A stretch of DNA of 64,000 nt. It comes from Pleurodeles waltl (taxonomy: Eukaryota > Chordata > Amphibia > Caudata > Salamandridae). The position numbers were made by a program, and so were the translations under genes. The stretch is taken from assembly GCF_031143425.1 (NCBI RefSeq), contig NC_090447.1:847173760-847237759 (forward strand). Reading direction: 5' to 3'. Positions 13,021 to 22,809 of the stretch are shown here, in pieces (positions within the stretch are counted from its first letter, which is position 1; each line of letters opens with the position of its first letter). Under the pieces are notes generated by a model. The model was not told the origin of the DNA. It did not search any database and was given only the letters and a program-made list of their open reading frames with translations.

Positions 13021-14107
13021 TGTCGTAGTTGGACTCTTGCTGTAGGCAAGACTGCTGGTTTAAGGATGACGGTACTTATGTTTGTAGGCGACTATGCCAA
13101 TCCTACAACAATACGCAACTGCCATCCCAACCCTTCCGGCTCACAAGCAGTACCTTACCAAAAACCCAAAACAGTCAAAGGTGATTTGTGACAGCCTTTA
13201 AGCATAGTCTCAAAAGTGTGAGATCTCAGGGACCGCCGTGGTTAAACGGAGATGACCACTTTCTCACATTATCAACATGCCTCAATCACACACAGGCAAT
13301 GAAGAAGATGCAGTAAAGTTTCAATAGGGTTTATTTTAGTAAAACTGCAATCTGTGATAAGTTTCATGGGCTGCAATGATTAAGATAATGAACAGTGCAA
13401 GAAACAGAATGCTAAAGACAAGAGTCATTAATACAAAGACCCTCACCATCTTGCAATATCATAAAATAACATGAGGTGTGTGATATGTCCTAATACCCTA
13501 GCATGTAAGCCTAACCTCTAACCTAGAAGAGAGCTAGGTATGTTAAACCTCGATCTACCAATGCCATATCCATGAGAAGAGCTCCCAACCCTTGTTACCT
13601 TGGAATGAGGTCTCTAGCTCAGACTCCGCAGGAACACGAAGACTGGGTCAGTGTCAAGGCGACATGCCGCATCGATAGCAGCAATGGCATCTGGTCGGAA
13701 TCCCTCTGACTATCTGATAAAGTGAGGAGTATTTATACAGATCTACTTGGATCCCTGATGTAGGTTTGTTCCCAAACAATAGATAACAAGGCATGCTTGG
13801 GGCGTTAAATAATATAAACAATTCCCTCTAAAGCATGAAGAGGGAAAGTACCTAAAGTGAACACCTACAGTTTGTTTGTATTTGTCGCCTGATCTTGACG
13901 CCTTAGCGCGGTGGCACTGATAATGCAAATCAAAACATAGACCAAAGTCAAAACAAGGCAGCCATCTTAAAATAATTAATTAAATAAATGTGCGAAAACA
14001 GACCAAGCTCAGTAGGGTAAAAGTCACTGGGTGACAGGGCACAAGTCCACAAGCCACAGGCTAAGCTAAATCCTGTGTCCCATTAAAACAAACTAGGATT
14101 CACTACA
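13021..14107 (-). repeat. FLERV-A 3' LTR
   Basis: A 1087-bp LTR read on the minus strand, from TGTAGTGAATCC at 14107 to the CA opposite 13021. On the minus strand a TATAAATA box lies at 13730-13737 and an AATAAA signal at 13330-13335, about 400 bases apart. The same arrangement occurs in the LTRs at 36399-37439 and 54888-55984. Confidence 0.9.
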
Positions 14108-14118
14108 CCCTCCCCATT
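14108..14118 (-). promoter_or_regulatory. FLERV-A polypurine tract
   Basis: On the minus strand AATGGGGAGGG abuts the TGTAG start of the 3' LTR, the position expected for the plus-strand primer of reverse transcription. Confidence 0.75.
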
Positions 14119-14242
14119 GCCGTAACAAGTATTACACCATAACTGGATGCCACCGAAAGTGAAATGAATCCAAATGCTAAAAAATGCTCTGGACTAAAAA
14201 CTAAAAGCATAAAAACTAGCTAAAAACATATCAAGAGATATA

Positions 14243-14266
14243 GGGGGTCATTCGAACCCTGGCGGT
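14243..14266 (+). repeat. Harbinger left terminal inverted repeat
   Basis: GGGGGTCATTC followed by GAACCCT and GGCGGT. It matches the right terminus (22465-22488, reverse read) at 20 of 24 positions. The preceding ATA is the target duplication. Confidence 0.85.
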
Positions 14267-15122
14267 CGGTGTTAAAGCGGCGACCAACCCGCAAACAGGC
14301 AGGCGGCCAAAAAAATGGAATTCCGACCCTGGCGGGAACCGCCAACACAGACCGCCACTTTAACACTCCGACCGCCACGGCGGTACAGACAAGCAGCGCG
14401 GCGGTCACCGCCAACAGACAGGCGGCAGACAATGTACTGCCCACCCTATCACAACTCACCAATCCGCCACCTTTTCCGGGGCGGGAGCCCCGCCGATAAA
14501 AACACGGTGGAAACAGACTACGAACGGGAAAACGCTCACCTATACACACTCCACGAGGAATATGGACAGCATGGAACCAGAACTACACATCCTACCAGCA
14601 ATTGTCTACCTGCTCGTCTACCAGGAGCACGAACGCCAGCGCAGAAGACAACGGTGAGTACTGCACCTACGACACAGGGGAGGGGGAAGGAGAAAAGATT
14701 ACGGGCACACACATACGCGACACCCCCCCCTCCCCCAACTACCTACACACCAATGCAGAGCAACAACTCAGAGTGACACCCCCCAAACCCCCCGGAAGAA
14801 TGCAAAGACAAAATAATATGTTATTGGAATACAAATATATTGTAAGGCTAAGTAAATAAGTAAATCGAACATCCCATAACTATATACACATATGTATATT
14901 GTCCCATCAGAATTGGCTTTCTGTCATTGTACGTGGGCCAATGGTCCTCAACACATGGGCAAAGCCCACACATGGGACCCGAATCCATTGGAGAGAACAC
15001 TGCAGGGGCATCAGATAGGAAAACTACAAGCACCTCAGGGGGAAGGGAAGGGGGGCCACCTCAGCCACATGAGTCCACGACGCCAGATCCACGAGGGGCC
15101 TCCACGGCCACTGTTCAATACT

Positions 15123-15407
15123 GGGGAGTGCACAGCCACAGTCTCTCAAGTCTCTACAGTGGGTGGCTTGCCCACTGTGCCATCCTGGGGAGTGCAAAGC
15201 CACAGTCTCTCAAGTCTCTACAGTGGGTGGCTTGCCCACTGTGCCATCCCGGGGAGTGCAAAGCCACAGTCTCTCAAGTCTCTACAGTGGGTGGCTTGCC
15301 CACTGTGCCATCCTGGGGAGTGCAAAGCCACAGTCTCTCAAGTCTCTACAGTGGGTGACTTGCCCACTGTGCCATCCTGGGGAGTGCAAAGCCACAGTCT
15401 CTCAAGT
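15123..15407. repeat. 64-bp tandem repeat, about 4.5 copies
   Basis: Units begin GGGGAGTGCAAAGCC at 15123, 15187, 15251, 15315 and 15379, an exact 64-base spacing. Copies are nearly identical. The reading frames across it are repetitive artefacts. Confidence 0.95.
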
Positions 15408-15499
15408 GGATGACAGACTCCAGCGGTACTGGAGGACTCTTGGTGCCCAGAGTGTATCGTGCAGCCCTGTCCGACACTGATCCGGGCCTGCCCCTTCTG

Positions 15500-16075
15500 C
15501 CAATGTGTCAGCGGTGCTTGAGTTGAAGGGCCCAGCGCAGCAGTGCTTGAGATGAAGGGCCCAGCGGAGCGGTGCTTGAGATGAAGGGCCCAGCGGAGCG
15601 GTGGTGGTCTTGAAGGGCCCTGTTCAGCGATGCTTGTCACGGCGGGGCCCCGTTCAGCAGTGCATGTCTTGAAGGGCCCTGTTCAGCGGTGCTTGTCACG
15701 GCGGTGCCCCGTTCAGCGGTGCTTGTCTTGAAGGGCCCTGTTCAGCGGTGCATGTCTTGAAGGGCCCTGTTCAGCGGTGCATGTCTTGAAGGGCCCTGTT
15801 CAGCGGTGCTTGTCACGGCGGTGCCCCGTTCAGCGGTGCTTGTCTTGAAGGGCCCTGCTCAGCGGTGCATGTCTTGAAGGGCCCTGTTCAGCGCTGCATG
15901 TCTTGAAGGGCCCTGTTCAGCGGTTCTTGAGACAGCGGGCCCTGTTCAGCGGTGCTTGTCTTGAAGGGCCCTGTTCAGCGGTTCTTGAGTCGGCGGGGCC
16001 CTGTTCAGCGGTGCTTGTCTTGAAGGGCCCTGTTCAGCGGTTCTTGAGACGGCGGGGCCCTGTTCTGCGGTTCTT
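15500..16075. repeat. About 29-bp tandem repeat, about 20 copies
   Basis: Recurring GTTCAGCGGTG(C)(A/T)TG then TCTTGAAGGGCCCT, period about 29 bases, with interspersed variant units carrying CACGGCGG(T/G)GCCCC. Like the neighbouring 64-bp array it lies in the non-coding left arm of the Harbinger element. Confidence 0.9.
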
Positions 16076-16720
16076 CACATGTGTCTCCAGGGCACCAGAT
16101 CCGGCCAATAGATGGTGTTCACTCGCCATCCGACTTCTCGCTTGATGGGCCCTCCTGTGCTGGTGTCCCGTGCCAGTGGGTGTCCTCCTTCACCCCCGGA
16201 ATGGGGCTGATGGGGCCCTCCTGGGCAGCTCGCCTGCTGCCGGACTTGTCGGCCATGCTGCCCTTGCCATCCTTGCCTGATCCTCTGTGGCCCTTGCCTC
16301 CCTTTGGAGATGTGCCAGGTGGCACCCCACTCCCTGACGGTGCCAGGGTGGTGCCTGTGGAGGCTGCCGTCTCTGTCCTCTCCCGCTGGCCCTTGGCTTT
16401 TTTTGATTTTTTCCCAGGGGGTGGGCTGGCTGTCCCTTTGCTGCTGGCCGATGTGGCTGCCCTCGAAGGTGGGGACTCCAATATCCCTGGACTATGGTCC
16501 TTGTAGGTCCAGGGGTTGTGGTGGCTGAGGTGCAGATTGGACTTTCACAAGATGGAGGGGGTGGGTCAGGTGATGGAAAGAGGTTAATTTTGGAGAGGAC
16601 AAACTTTTTAGGTGCAATGGGAAGGGTAGGTGCAGTGGGTATGGGAGTGGAGGAGGGAGACGAGGAGGAGGGGGACACAGAGGAGGCAGTGGCTGTTGGC
16701 ATGTCTGCATGTGGATGTTG

Positions 16721-18398
16721 CTAGTGTGAATGATTCTGTGATGTGTGGTGCTTATGATTGGATGAGCTGACCTTGGGTGTTGAGGTGTGTGCAGGCTGGT
16801 CTGTAGGTGTGTCTGGGATAGGCAGAGGAACAGGGGAGTGGGACTGGGTGGAGGGAGTTGGAGGAGGGAGGCAGGAGACAGGGACAATGGCTGCCGTCAG
16901 TGCTGAGGCCAGAGCGTTGAACGATCGCTGATGGGCAGCCTGACCCGAATGAATGCCCTCCAGGTATGCATTGCTCCAATGCATCTCCCTTTCCACCCCC
17001 TGGATGGCATTCAAAAGGGTAGACTGCCCAACAATGAGCGTCCGGAGGAGGTCAATGACCTCCTCACTGAGGGCAGCAGGGGTAACTGGGGCAGGGCCTG
17101 AGGTGCCTGGGGCGAAGGAGCTGCCCGCCTTGGTGTGCGAGCAGGCACGGGGCGAACGCTGAGGGGCTGCTGGGAGGGCGGAGCTGATGCGCTGGGTGGC
17201 GGCTGTACCTGTTGTTGCGGTGGGCACAGATGTTGCCGCCACCACAAGGGAGCTCCCTTCCAAGGACGTGTCGGTGTCGCTGATGTCTCCACGTGTCCCC
17301 GTTGTGGAGCCCCCCTCGCCCTCCGTCTCACTGGTGATATCAGAGTCCATTGCATGGCCCTCCGGGGCCATGTGAGATGCAGCTCCCTCGTGCTCCAATG
17401 CCACTTCTCCTCCGCCAGATGATGCTAATGCACACATGAACAGGAAGAGCAGACCAAAAAAGGGGGGGGGGAAATAAAGACATGTTGAGTGCATGCATTG
17501 ACAACACAGTTGGCGGAGAGGACAGACACAGAAGCCCCCTGCACTACGCCGCACACTTGGGGTACACTATTCAATCATTGGGACTTGGCCTACAAGCCTA
17601 TGGACGACAACTGCACACATAGGTGACACAGGGCCATGAATAGCTGTACTTGGAACCCTACAGAGGTGGGGGGCGGGGGCACAGGGCCATGCCTTACGGA
17701 GGGGCCTAGCCTACAGAAATCGCCCTGGCCTAGGGATACCCACAGCCCTCCTCCCCCATCCAGACACCTCCACTGCGCGCATAGTCAGCAGAATGAGAGT
17801 GTACTCACCCCCTTGTGTCTGCTGTGATGTCCTCACGCGCCCATCCAAATCTGGGTAGGCCACCGCCAGGATCCGAGACATCAGGGGGGTCAATTGACGT
17901 GTGGCACCCCTCCTACATTGGGAGGCCATCCCCAGCAGAGCCTCTGCGGTCTTTCTGCTCCCGCGGCAGATGTCCTCCCACCTCTTGCGGCAGTGGGTGC
18001 CCTGTCTGTTGTGGACCCCCAGGGTCTGGACGTCCTTGGCGATGGCACGCAAATGTGGACTTTCTGATGGGCGCTGACCTATGTGACACGTACAGGGAGA
18101 GAAAATACAATATCATCATTTTCTGCATGCTCGATGTGAGTGTCCCCCCATCCCCACCCTTGCCATGTGGCACATGCTCTCATCTGTCCTTTGATGCATG
18201 CCTCATACGCTCCCCTCCGCACCATCGTTCATTCACCCCACTCAACCCAGGCATTGCCCACAAAGCATGGTCCCAGTGTACTAACCTGTTGGTCTGGAGG
18301 ACCGTAGAGTAGCGCATACTGGGGGAGGACCCCATCAACAAGTTTCTCCAATTCCTCAGAAGTGAAGACACAGGCCCTTTACCAGTCGCAGCAGCCAT
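16721..18398 (-). pseudogene. Harbinger Myb/SANT-like accessory gene A (3 exons, frameshifted)
   Basis: A minus-strand gene whose product should be the DNA-binding partner that brings the Harbinger nuclease to the element ends. Exon 1 (18286-18398) encodes a FTSEELEKLVDGVLPQYALL stretch typical of Myb/SANT-like proteins and ends in a CAG/GTTAGT donor. Exon 2 (17809-18073) starts after an AGGTCAG acceptor, contains HCRKRWEDI, the hallmark of the third helix, and ends at a GTGAGT donor. Exon 3 (16721-17424) encodes an acidic, Ser/Thr/Ala-rich tail with a helical segment (EEVIDLLRTLIVGQSTLLNA) and a Pro-rich end. Phases fit at both introns. Odd: the only nearby ATG (18396-18398) is out of frame with the domain, consistent with one lost base near 18371, so this copy is probably dead. 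Recognition rests on motif pattern; I could not run a profile search. Confidence 0.7.
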
Positions 18399-18754
18399 TG
18401 TCTCTTCCAGACCGAGGTCACAGCAGCACTTGCAGTATAGGTCCTCTCCTGTGGATGATCAGGTCTCGAGTGATTAAGCAGATAGAAAATGGCGGTCACG
18501 CCCGCGGCGGTGCGTACCGCGGCGGTGCGTACCGCGACCGCCGGCACACATCGTCAATGGCTCCTGAGACCCATAGGGTTCAATGTTAACCAATGCTGCT
18601 TTGCGCCGCGGTCTTCGACCGCCTACCGCCACAGTGTCCCACGCCAGCGCATTGACCTCACATCCCATTGTCACACTTCACAGGTCAGGCAGCCGCCATT
18701 TCAAGGGCCCACATGGCTTAATTTCTACTGCGTCACACAGGCCTAGGCCTTGCA
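18399..18754. promoter_or_regulatory. Divergent intergenic region of Harbinger
   Basis: The only spacer between the minus-strand gene A and the plus-strand nuclease, so it must hold both promoters if they are transcribed from inside the element. It contains the direct repeat GCGGCGGTGCGTACC (18506 and 18521 area) and further CCGCGG/ACCGCC phrases resembling the element's subterminal DNA. No clear TATA box was seen. Confidence 0.4.
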
Positions 18755-19897
18755 TTGGCACTCATACAAGCCATTCAATGCATAGCGAATCGTGTTCTGT
18801 GCAAGCTGTGGTTACGTACCTGTGGGTTGCTTGACTCTGTGCTCCATGTTGTCCTTCCTAGGCACCGTCCGCTGGGACTTGCGAGGAGATGGAGGAATGT
18901 TCCTGTGTACAGACCGCTGGTGGACCTGTCGACAATGGAAGAAAGACATGTCATACTGACATACAGACTTGACCGAGCCACTATACAGGAACTGTGTGCC
19001 CAGCTGGAGCCAGACCTGATGTCACCCATCCGCCAACCCACAGGGATTCCCCCTCTGGTGCAGGTGCTGTCAGTACTCCATTTTTTGGCAAGTGGATCAT
19101 TCCAAACAACAGTGGCCATATCATCAGGGATGTCTCAGCCTATGTTTTCTAAGGTTTTGTCCGAAGTGTTGTCTGCCCTGATGAAATACATGCGGAGCTA
19201 CATTGTTTTCCCTGAGGTGGGCGATTTGGCTACAGTGAAGGGTGATTTCTATGCCCTTGGACATATTCCCAACATCATTGGTGCCATTGATGGGAACCAT
19301 GTGGCTTTGGTTCCCCCCAGTGAAAGTGAGCAGGTGTACAGGAACAGAAAAAGTTATCATTCGATGAATGTCCAGGTGGTCTGTTTGGCTGACCAGTACA
19401 TCTCCCATGTAAATGCCAAGTTCCCTGGGTCAGTGCATGACGCGTTCATCATGCGAAATAGCAGCATCCCTTATGTGATGGAACAGCTACAGAGACACCG
19501 TGTGTGGCAAATTGGTGACTCTGGTTACCCCAACCTGTCGTGGCTACTGACCCCAGTGAGGAATCCCCGGACCAGGGCAGAGGAACGGTACAATGAGGCC
19601 CATGGGTGGACTAGGAGGGTGATCGAGCGGACCTTCGGCCTCCTTAAGGCTAGGTTTTGGTGCCTGCATATGACAGGTGGATCCCTAATGTACTCACCGA
19701 AGAAGGTGTGCCATATCATCGTGGCCTGCTGTATGCTTCACAACCTGGCTTTGCGACGCCAGGTGCCTTTCCTGCAGGAGGATGGTCCAGATGGTGGTGT
19801 TGTGGCAGCTGTGGAGCCTGTGGAGAGTGAAGAGGAGGAAGACGACGGGGACGACACAGACAACAGGGACACAGTGATACAACAGTATTTTCAATAG
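18755..19897 (+). CDS. Harbinger DDE nuclease (transposase)
   Basis: An uninterrupted 380-codon frame for the PIF/Harbinger (HARBI1-family) nuclease, which cuts and joins the transposon ends in the nucleus. Family signatures appear in order: an N-terminal helical region (about residues 55-150), AIDG with D179, YRNRKSYHSMNVQVVC (195-210), FPGSVHD with D229, GDSGYP with D255, and RRVIERTFGLLKARFW with E291. D179, D255 and E291 fit the catalytic triad. The C-terminus is acidic (EEEEDDGDDTD) and ends shortly after. Length is slightly above the roughly 350 residues usual for domesticated HARBI1. The first ATG is used; a later one (M61) would remove a basic leader but keep the core. It is the only intact gene of the element. 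The two minus-strand Myb-like genes flank it, one divergent and one convergent. Confidence 0.92.
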   Translation: MALIQAIQCIANRVLCKLWLRTCGLLDSVLHVVLPRHRPLGLARRWRNVPVYRPLVDLSTMEERHVILTYRLDRATIQELCAQLEPDLMSPIRQPTGIPPLVQVLSVLHFLASGSFQTTVAISSGMSQPMFSKVLSEVLSALMKYMRSYIVFPEVGDLATVKGDFYALGHIPNIIGAIDGNHVALVPPSESEQVYRNRKSYHSMNVQVVCLADQYISHVNAKFPGSVHDAFIMRNSSIPYVMEQLQRHRVWQIGDSGYPNLSWLLTPVRNPRTRAEERYNEAHGWTRRVIERTFGLLKARFWCLHMTGGSLMYSPKKVCHIIVACCMLHNLALRRQVPFLQEDGPDGGVVAAVEPVESEEEEDDGDDTDNRDTVIQQYFQ

Positions 19898-20184
19898 CAC
19901 ACAGGTACGAATCAACACCACCATTTTACATGTACTTACAGTCTCCTGCCTCTCTACTGTCTGTGTTTCCCCCCAGTTTATGTTAACTGAGTTGTGACTT
20001 TCCCTTCCGTTTTCAGAGATGTGGGCCCCACTGCGTGACCTCTGCTTTGCTTCCCCATGGACTACAGCTGTGTGACAGTGGTATGTTGTCATCACAAGGT
20101 AACTGTACATTTTGGCACCGTTATGTCTAATACATTTGTTCAAAATACAAGCAGACTCCAGATATTTTTTGTGCAATAAGTGAT

Positions 20185-20190
20185 TTTATT
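20185..20190 (-). terminator. Likely poly(A) signal for accessory gene B
   Basis: AATAAA on the minus strand, about 240 bases past the last stop codon of the convergent Myb-like gene B. Confidence 0.5.
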
Positions 20191-20425
20191 AAAGTGCTAA
20201 ATTTAGGGACATGGTTGAAAAACAGTGATGGGTGATGGTGGAGTAATGTCAATGGCAGAGTCCAGTTTTCAGTCTCACAGGTGCATTGTCCATATGCCTG
20301 TGGAAGGATGGAGCAGGGGCAGTTTAAGGTTGGACAGGGTGACAATGTGGGACAGTGGGATGACATCAGGGGGTATCCTTTGCTGGCGGGGGTCTTGGCA
20401 TCCTACTCTGTCTTCTTCTGAGATC

Positions 20426-21894
20426 TCAGGCCAGCTTGCGGGGTGGTTCTTCTTCTGCAGGAGGTGGGGTTCTGGTGGCCTGTCGTTGTGTGGGGGCCTC
20501 CTGTCCACTAGCGCCGGCGGAGGTGGTAGGCTGGTCTTGGTCCATGCTAGTGACAGGGGCCCTTTGTGGTGCCACATGGTCCCGCAATGTGGTGACTATC
20601 TGGTTAAGAGCCACGACGATGGTCCCCATTGCGGAACTAATGTTTCCCAGTTCTTCCCTGAACCCCATGTACTGTTCCTCCTGCAGTACCTGGATCTCCT
20701 AGAACCTGGCCAGTACCGTAGCCATCGTCTCCTGGGAGCGGTGGTATGCTCCCATGATGGAGGAGAGGGCCTCGTGGAGAGTGGGTTCCCTGGGCCTGTC
20801 CCCCCCCTGTCGCACAGCAGCCCTCCCAGTTCCCCTGTTTCCCTGGGCCTCTGTCCCCTGGACTGTGTGCCCACTACCACTGCCCCCAGGTCCCTGTTGT
20901 TGTTGGGGTGGTGAGTCAACCTGGGTGCCCTGTAGTGGTGGACACACCGCTGATTGGTGTGTCCTGGAGACAGAGGCATGGGCCCGCTGGGTGGGAGCTG
21001 TGCTGGTGTTCCCAGAGGGGGTTAGGTCTGCTGTAGCCTGTGGCTGTGTGAGGGGAACCGACTGTCCTGAGGTCCCCGATGGGCCGTGCTGGTCATCTCG
21101 GTCCAGGGAGACAGAGCTGCTGTCATCACTGGGGGCCTCTTCTGGGGGTGGGATGGACATTTCTGGACCCTCCTGGGCGGTGTGGTGGCATTCGGGTCCT
21201 GCAGGGGTATAAGAGTATGGTTATTGCTTCTGTGTGTGCCATTTCGTGAAATGGGTGGGTGGCCGTGTACCCCAGTGCTGGCATTCCCTTGTGGGGGCTG
21301 TTGTGACGGTGGCTTGTGTGGGAGATGGGTATGTGCAGTGGGCATGCTTTGGTGATGGGTGTCCATGCTTTGTGGACACATGCAGGGCTAGGTGTTGGGA
21401 TGAGTGGGTTGTGATGGTGAGCCATTTGCAAGGAGTTGGTGTGATGGGGGTGGGGTGAGGGTGGGGGTATGATTTGGCATGCAGGTGGGGTGGGGGAATG
21501 AAGTAGTGAAGATTTGACTTACCATTCCTCCGCCTACTCCTGCAAGGCCCTCAGGATGCAGGATGTGCAAGACTTGCTCCTCTCATGCTGTAAATTCTGG
21601 GGGAGTAGGTGGGGGTCCGCCGCCAGTCTTCTGCACCGCGATGTTGTGCCTTGATACCATGGAACACACCTTCCCCCGTAGGTCGTTCCACCGCTTCCTG
21701 ATGTCGTCCCGATTTCGTGGATGCTGTCCCACAGCGTTGACCCTGTCCACTATTCTTTGCCATAGCTTTATCTTCCTGGCAATGGTGGTGTGCTGCACCT
21801 GTGTCCCGAAGAGCTGGGGCTCTACCCGAACTATTTCCTCCACCATGACCCTGAGTTCTGCGTCAGAGAACCTGGGGTGTCTTTGGGGTGCCAT
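20426..21894 (-). pseudogene. Harbinger Myb/SANT-like accessory gene B (broken)
   Basis: A second minus-strand Myb/SANT-like gene in the same element. The N-terminal exon (from ATG at 21892-21894) encodes RFSDAELRVMVEEIV, then LFGTQ, then RDDIRKRWNDLRGKV, which is the typical three-helix DNA-binding domain. It stops at a TGA (21583-21585), beyond which the same frame continues about 70 bases to a GTAAGT donor near 21518. A downstream exon starts after a CCCCTGCAG acceptor near 21200. It encodes a Ser/Pro/Gln-rich linker and a helical tail (EQYMGFREELGNISSAM, residues encoded around 20610-20670), and is itself cut by a TAG at 20699-20701. The exon junction phase did not close cleanly. Gene A encodes a different sequence, so this is not a simple duplicate. 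Both premature stops make a functional product unlikely. Confidence 0.65.
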
Positions 21895-22464
21895 GGGGTG
21901 GTGTGGATGAGGTGTGGGGTGGGGTATGTGTTGTAGATTGTGGTGAGTGTGTTGGTGTGTGGTGTTTTGTGCGTGGATATTGTGTGGGTGATGTAGTGAT
22001 TTGCCTCTGTGTGATGGTCTACTCTATTCTGTGCTGTCTCTCTCTGGCCTTCAGTCGCAATTCTGGTCGTAAGGGTTTGTGGGTGATGTGAGTGTGTGTT
22101 TTATATTGTATTGGGTGTGTGGGAGTGGTGTGTGTATGTGTATCAGGTGTGTGTATTTTGAATTGTCCAATGTGGTAGTGTTTTGTAAAGGTGTGTGTAT
22201 TTTGACCACGGCGGTGTGTACCGCCAATGGAATACCGCGGTTGAAAGACCGCTGCGGAGATTTGTGGGTCGGAATGGAATGGGCGTATTTCTGTTGGCGT
22301 GATGGTGGAGGTTTGGTCATCGCCAGTTTTTCGCTGGCCGTTGGTGTGGCGGACTTTTGTTGATGTCGGGTTTTTGGCGGTTTGCCAGTTGTGGTTCAGA
22401 ATGACCATGGCGGTTTACCGCAGCGGTGTTATGGCGGTCTTCTGACCGGCGGTAAGCGCCTTTT

Positions 22465-22488
22465 ACCGCCGAGGTCAGAATGACCCCC
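22465..22488 (-). repeat. Harbinger right terminal inverted repeat
   Basis: Reverse read GGGGGTCATTCTGACCTC then GGCGGT; followed by the ATA duplication at 22489-22491. The GGCGGT motif is repeated inward (22380-22460). Confidence 0.85.
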
Positions 22489-22593
22489 ATAATGTCGACC
22501 ATGAAAAGCAAGCCAGGCCAAAGTAAGAACAATAAATGTATACTTTGATTTTAGTTGAAACCACTCATCAAATTATTTACAATAGTCATGATC

Positions 22594-22809
22594 TTAAAGA
22601 GCATCTCCGGAGTCACTGAATGGAAAGGACCCCAAGAAAGAGGCCACATTGTCAGATGTTAGATCGATCATAGGATAGGCAGATGGGTCCACGAAGCAGT
22701 AGTGAATAGAAGTCTCTTGTGCAGGTTCACCTGCAGAAGTGTCATCCTCAATGGTGTAACGAGCCAACTCGGTGGCCATTTCTTTGTGCAGCTGAAAAGA
22801 AACAACCAC
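22594..22809 (-). pseudogene. FLERV-A possible 3' accessory reading frame
   Basis: A 71-codon frame between env and the 3' LTR, where foamy viruses carry their accessory genes. Its acidic tail has the pattern HYC-VDP-P-DLTSD-V, which recurs in FLERV-B (47292-47801) although the surrounding sequence has diverged. It starts at an ATG at 22807-22809 but may be the end of a longer, partly deleted gene. No known accessory family is recognised; the assignment rests on position and conservation between the two copies. Confidence 0.4.

Larger units (their letters stand above)
14243..22488 (+). mobile_element. PIF/Harbinger DNA transposon with transposase
   Basis: An 8246-bp element bounded by imperfect inverted repeats beginning GGGGGTCATTC and flanked by a 3-bp duplication ATA (14240-14242 and 22489-22491). 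The subterminal regions are rich in GGCGGT/ACCGCC. It carries a full-length DDE nuclease (18755-19897, plus strand) and two minus-strand Myb/SANT-like genes (16721-18398 and 20426-21894), both interrupted. Two tandem-repeat blocks sit at 15123-15407 and 15500-16075, and GT-rich DNA at about 21900-22200. It interrupts FLERV-A between env/accessory region and the polypurine tract. Many short elements in the window (7033, 45613, 56930) have similar ends. Confidence 0.9.

Noticed and set aside
14892..15480. Overlapping frames of 105-173 codons
   Set aside because: They read the 64-bp tandem array in several frames; a period not divisible by three gives repeats in all frames.
22019..22408. 129-codon Thr/His-rich minus-strand frame
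   Set aside because: Created by a GT-rich low-complexity stretch in the Harbinger right arm.
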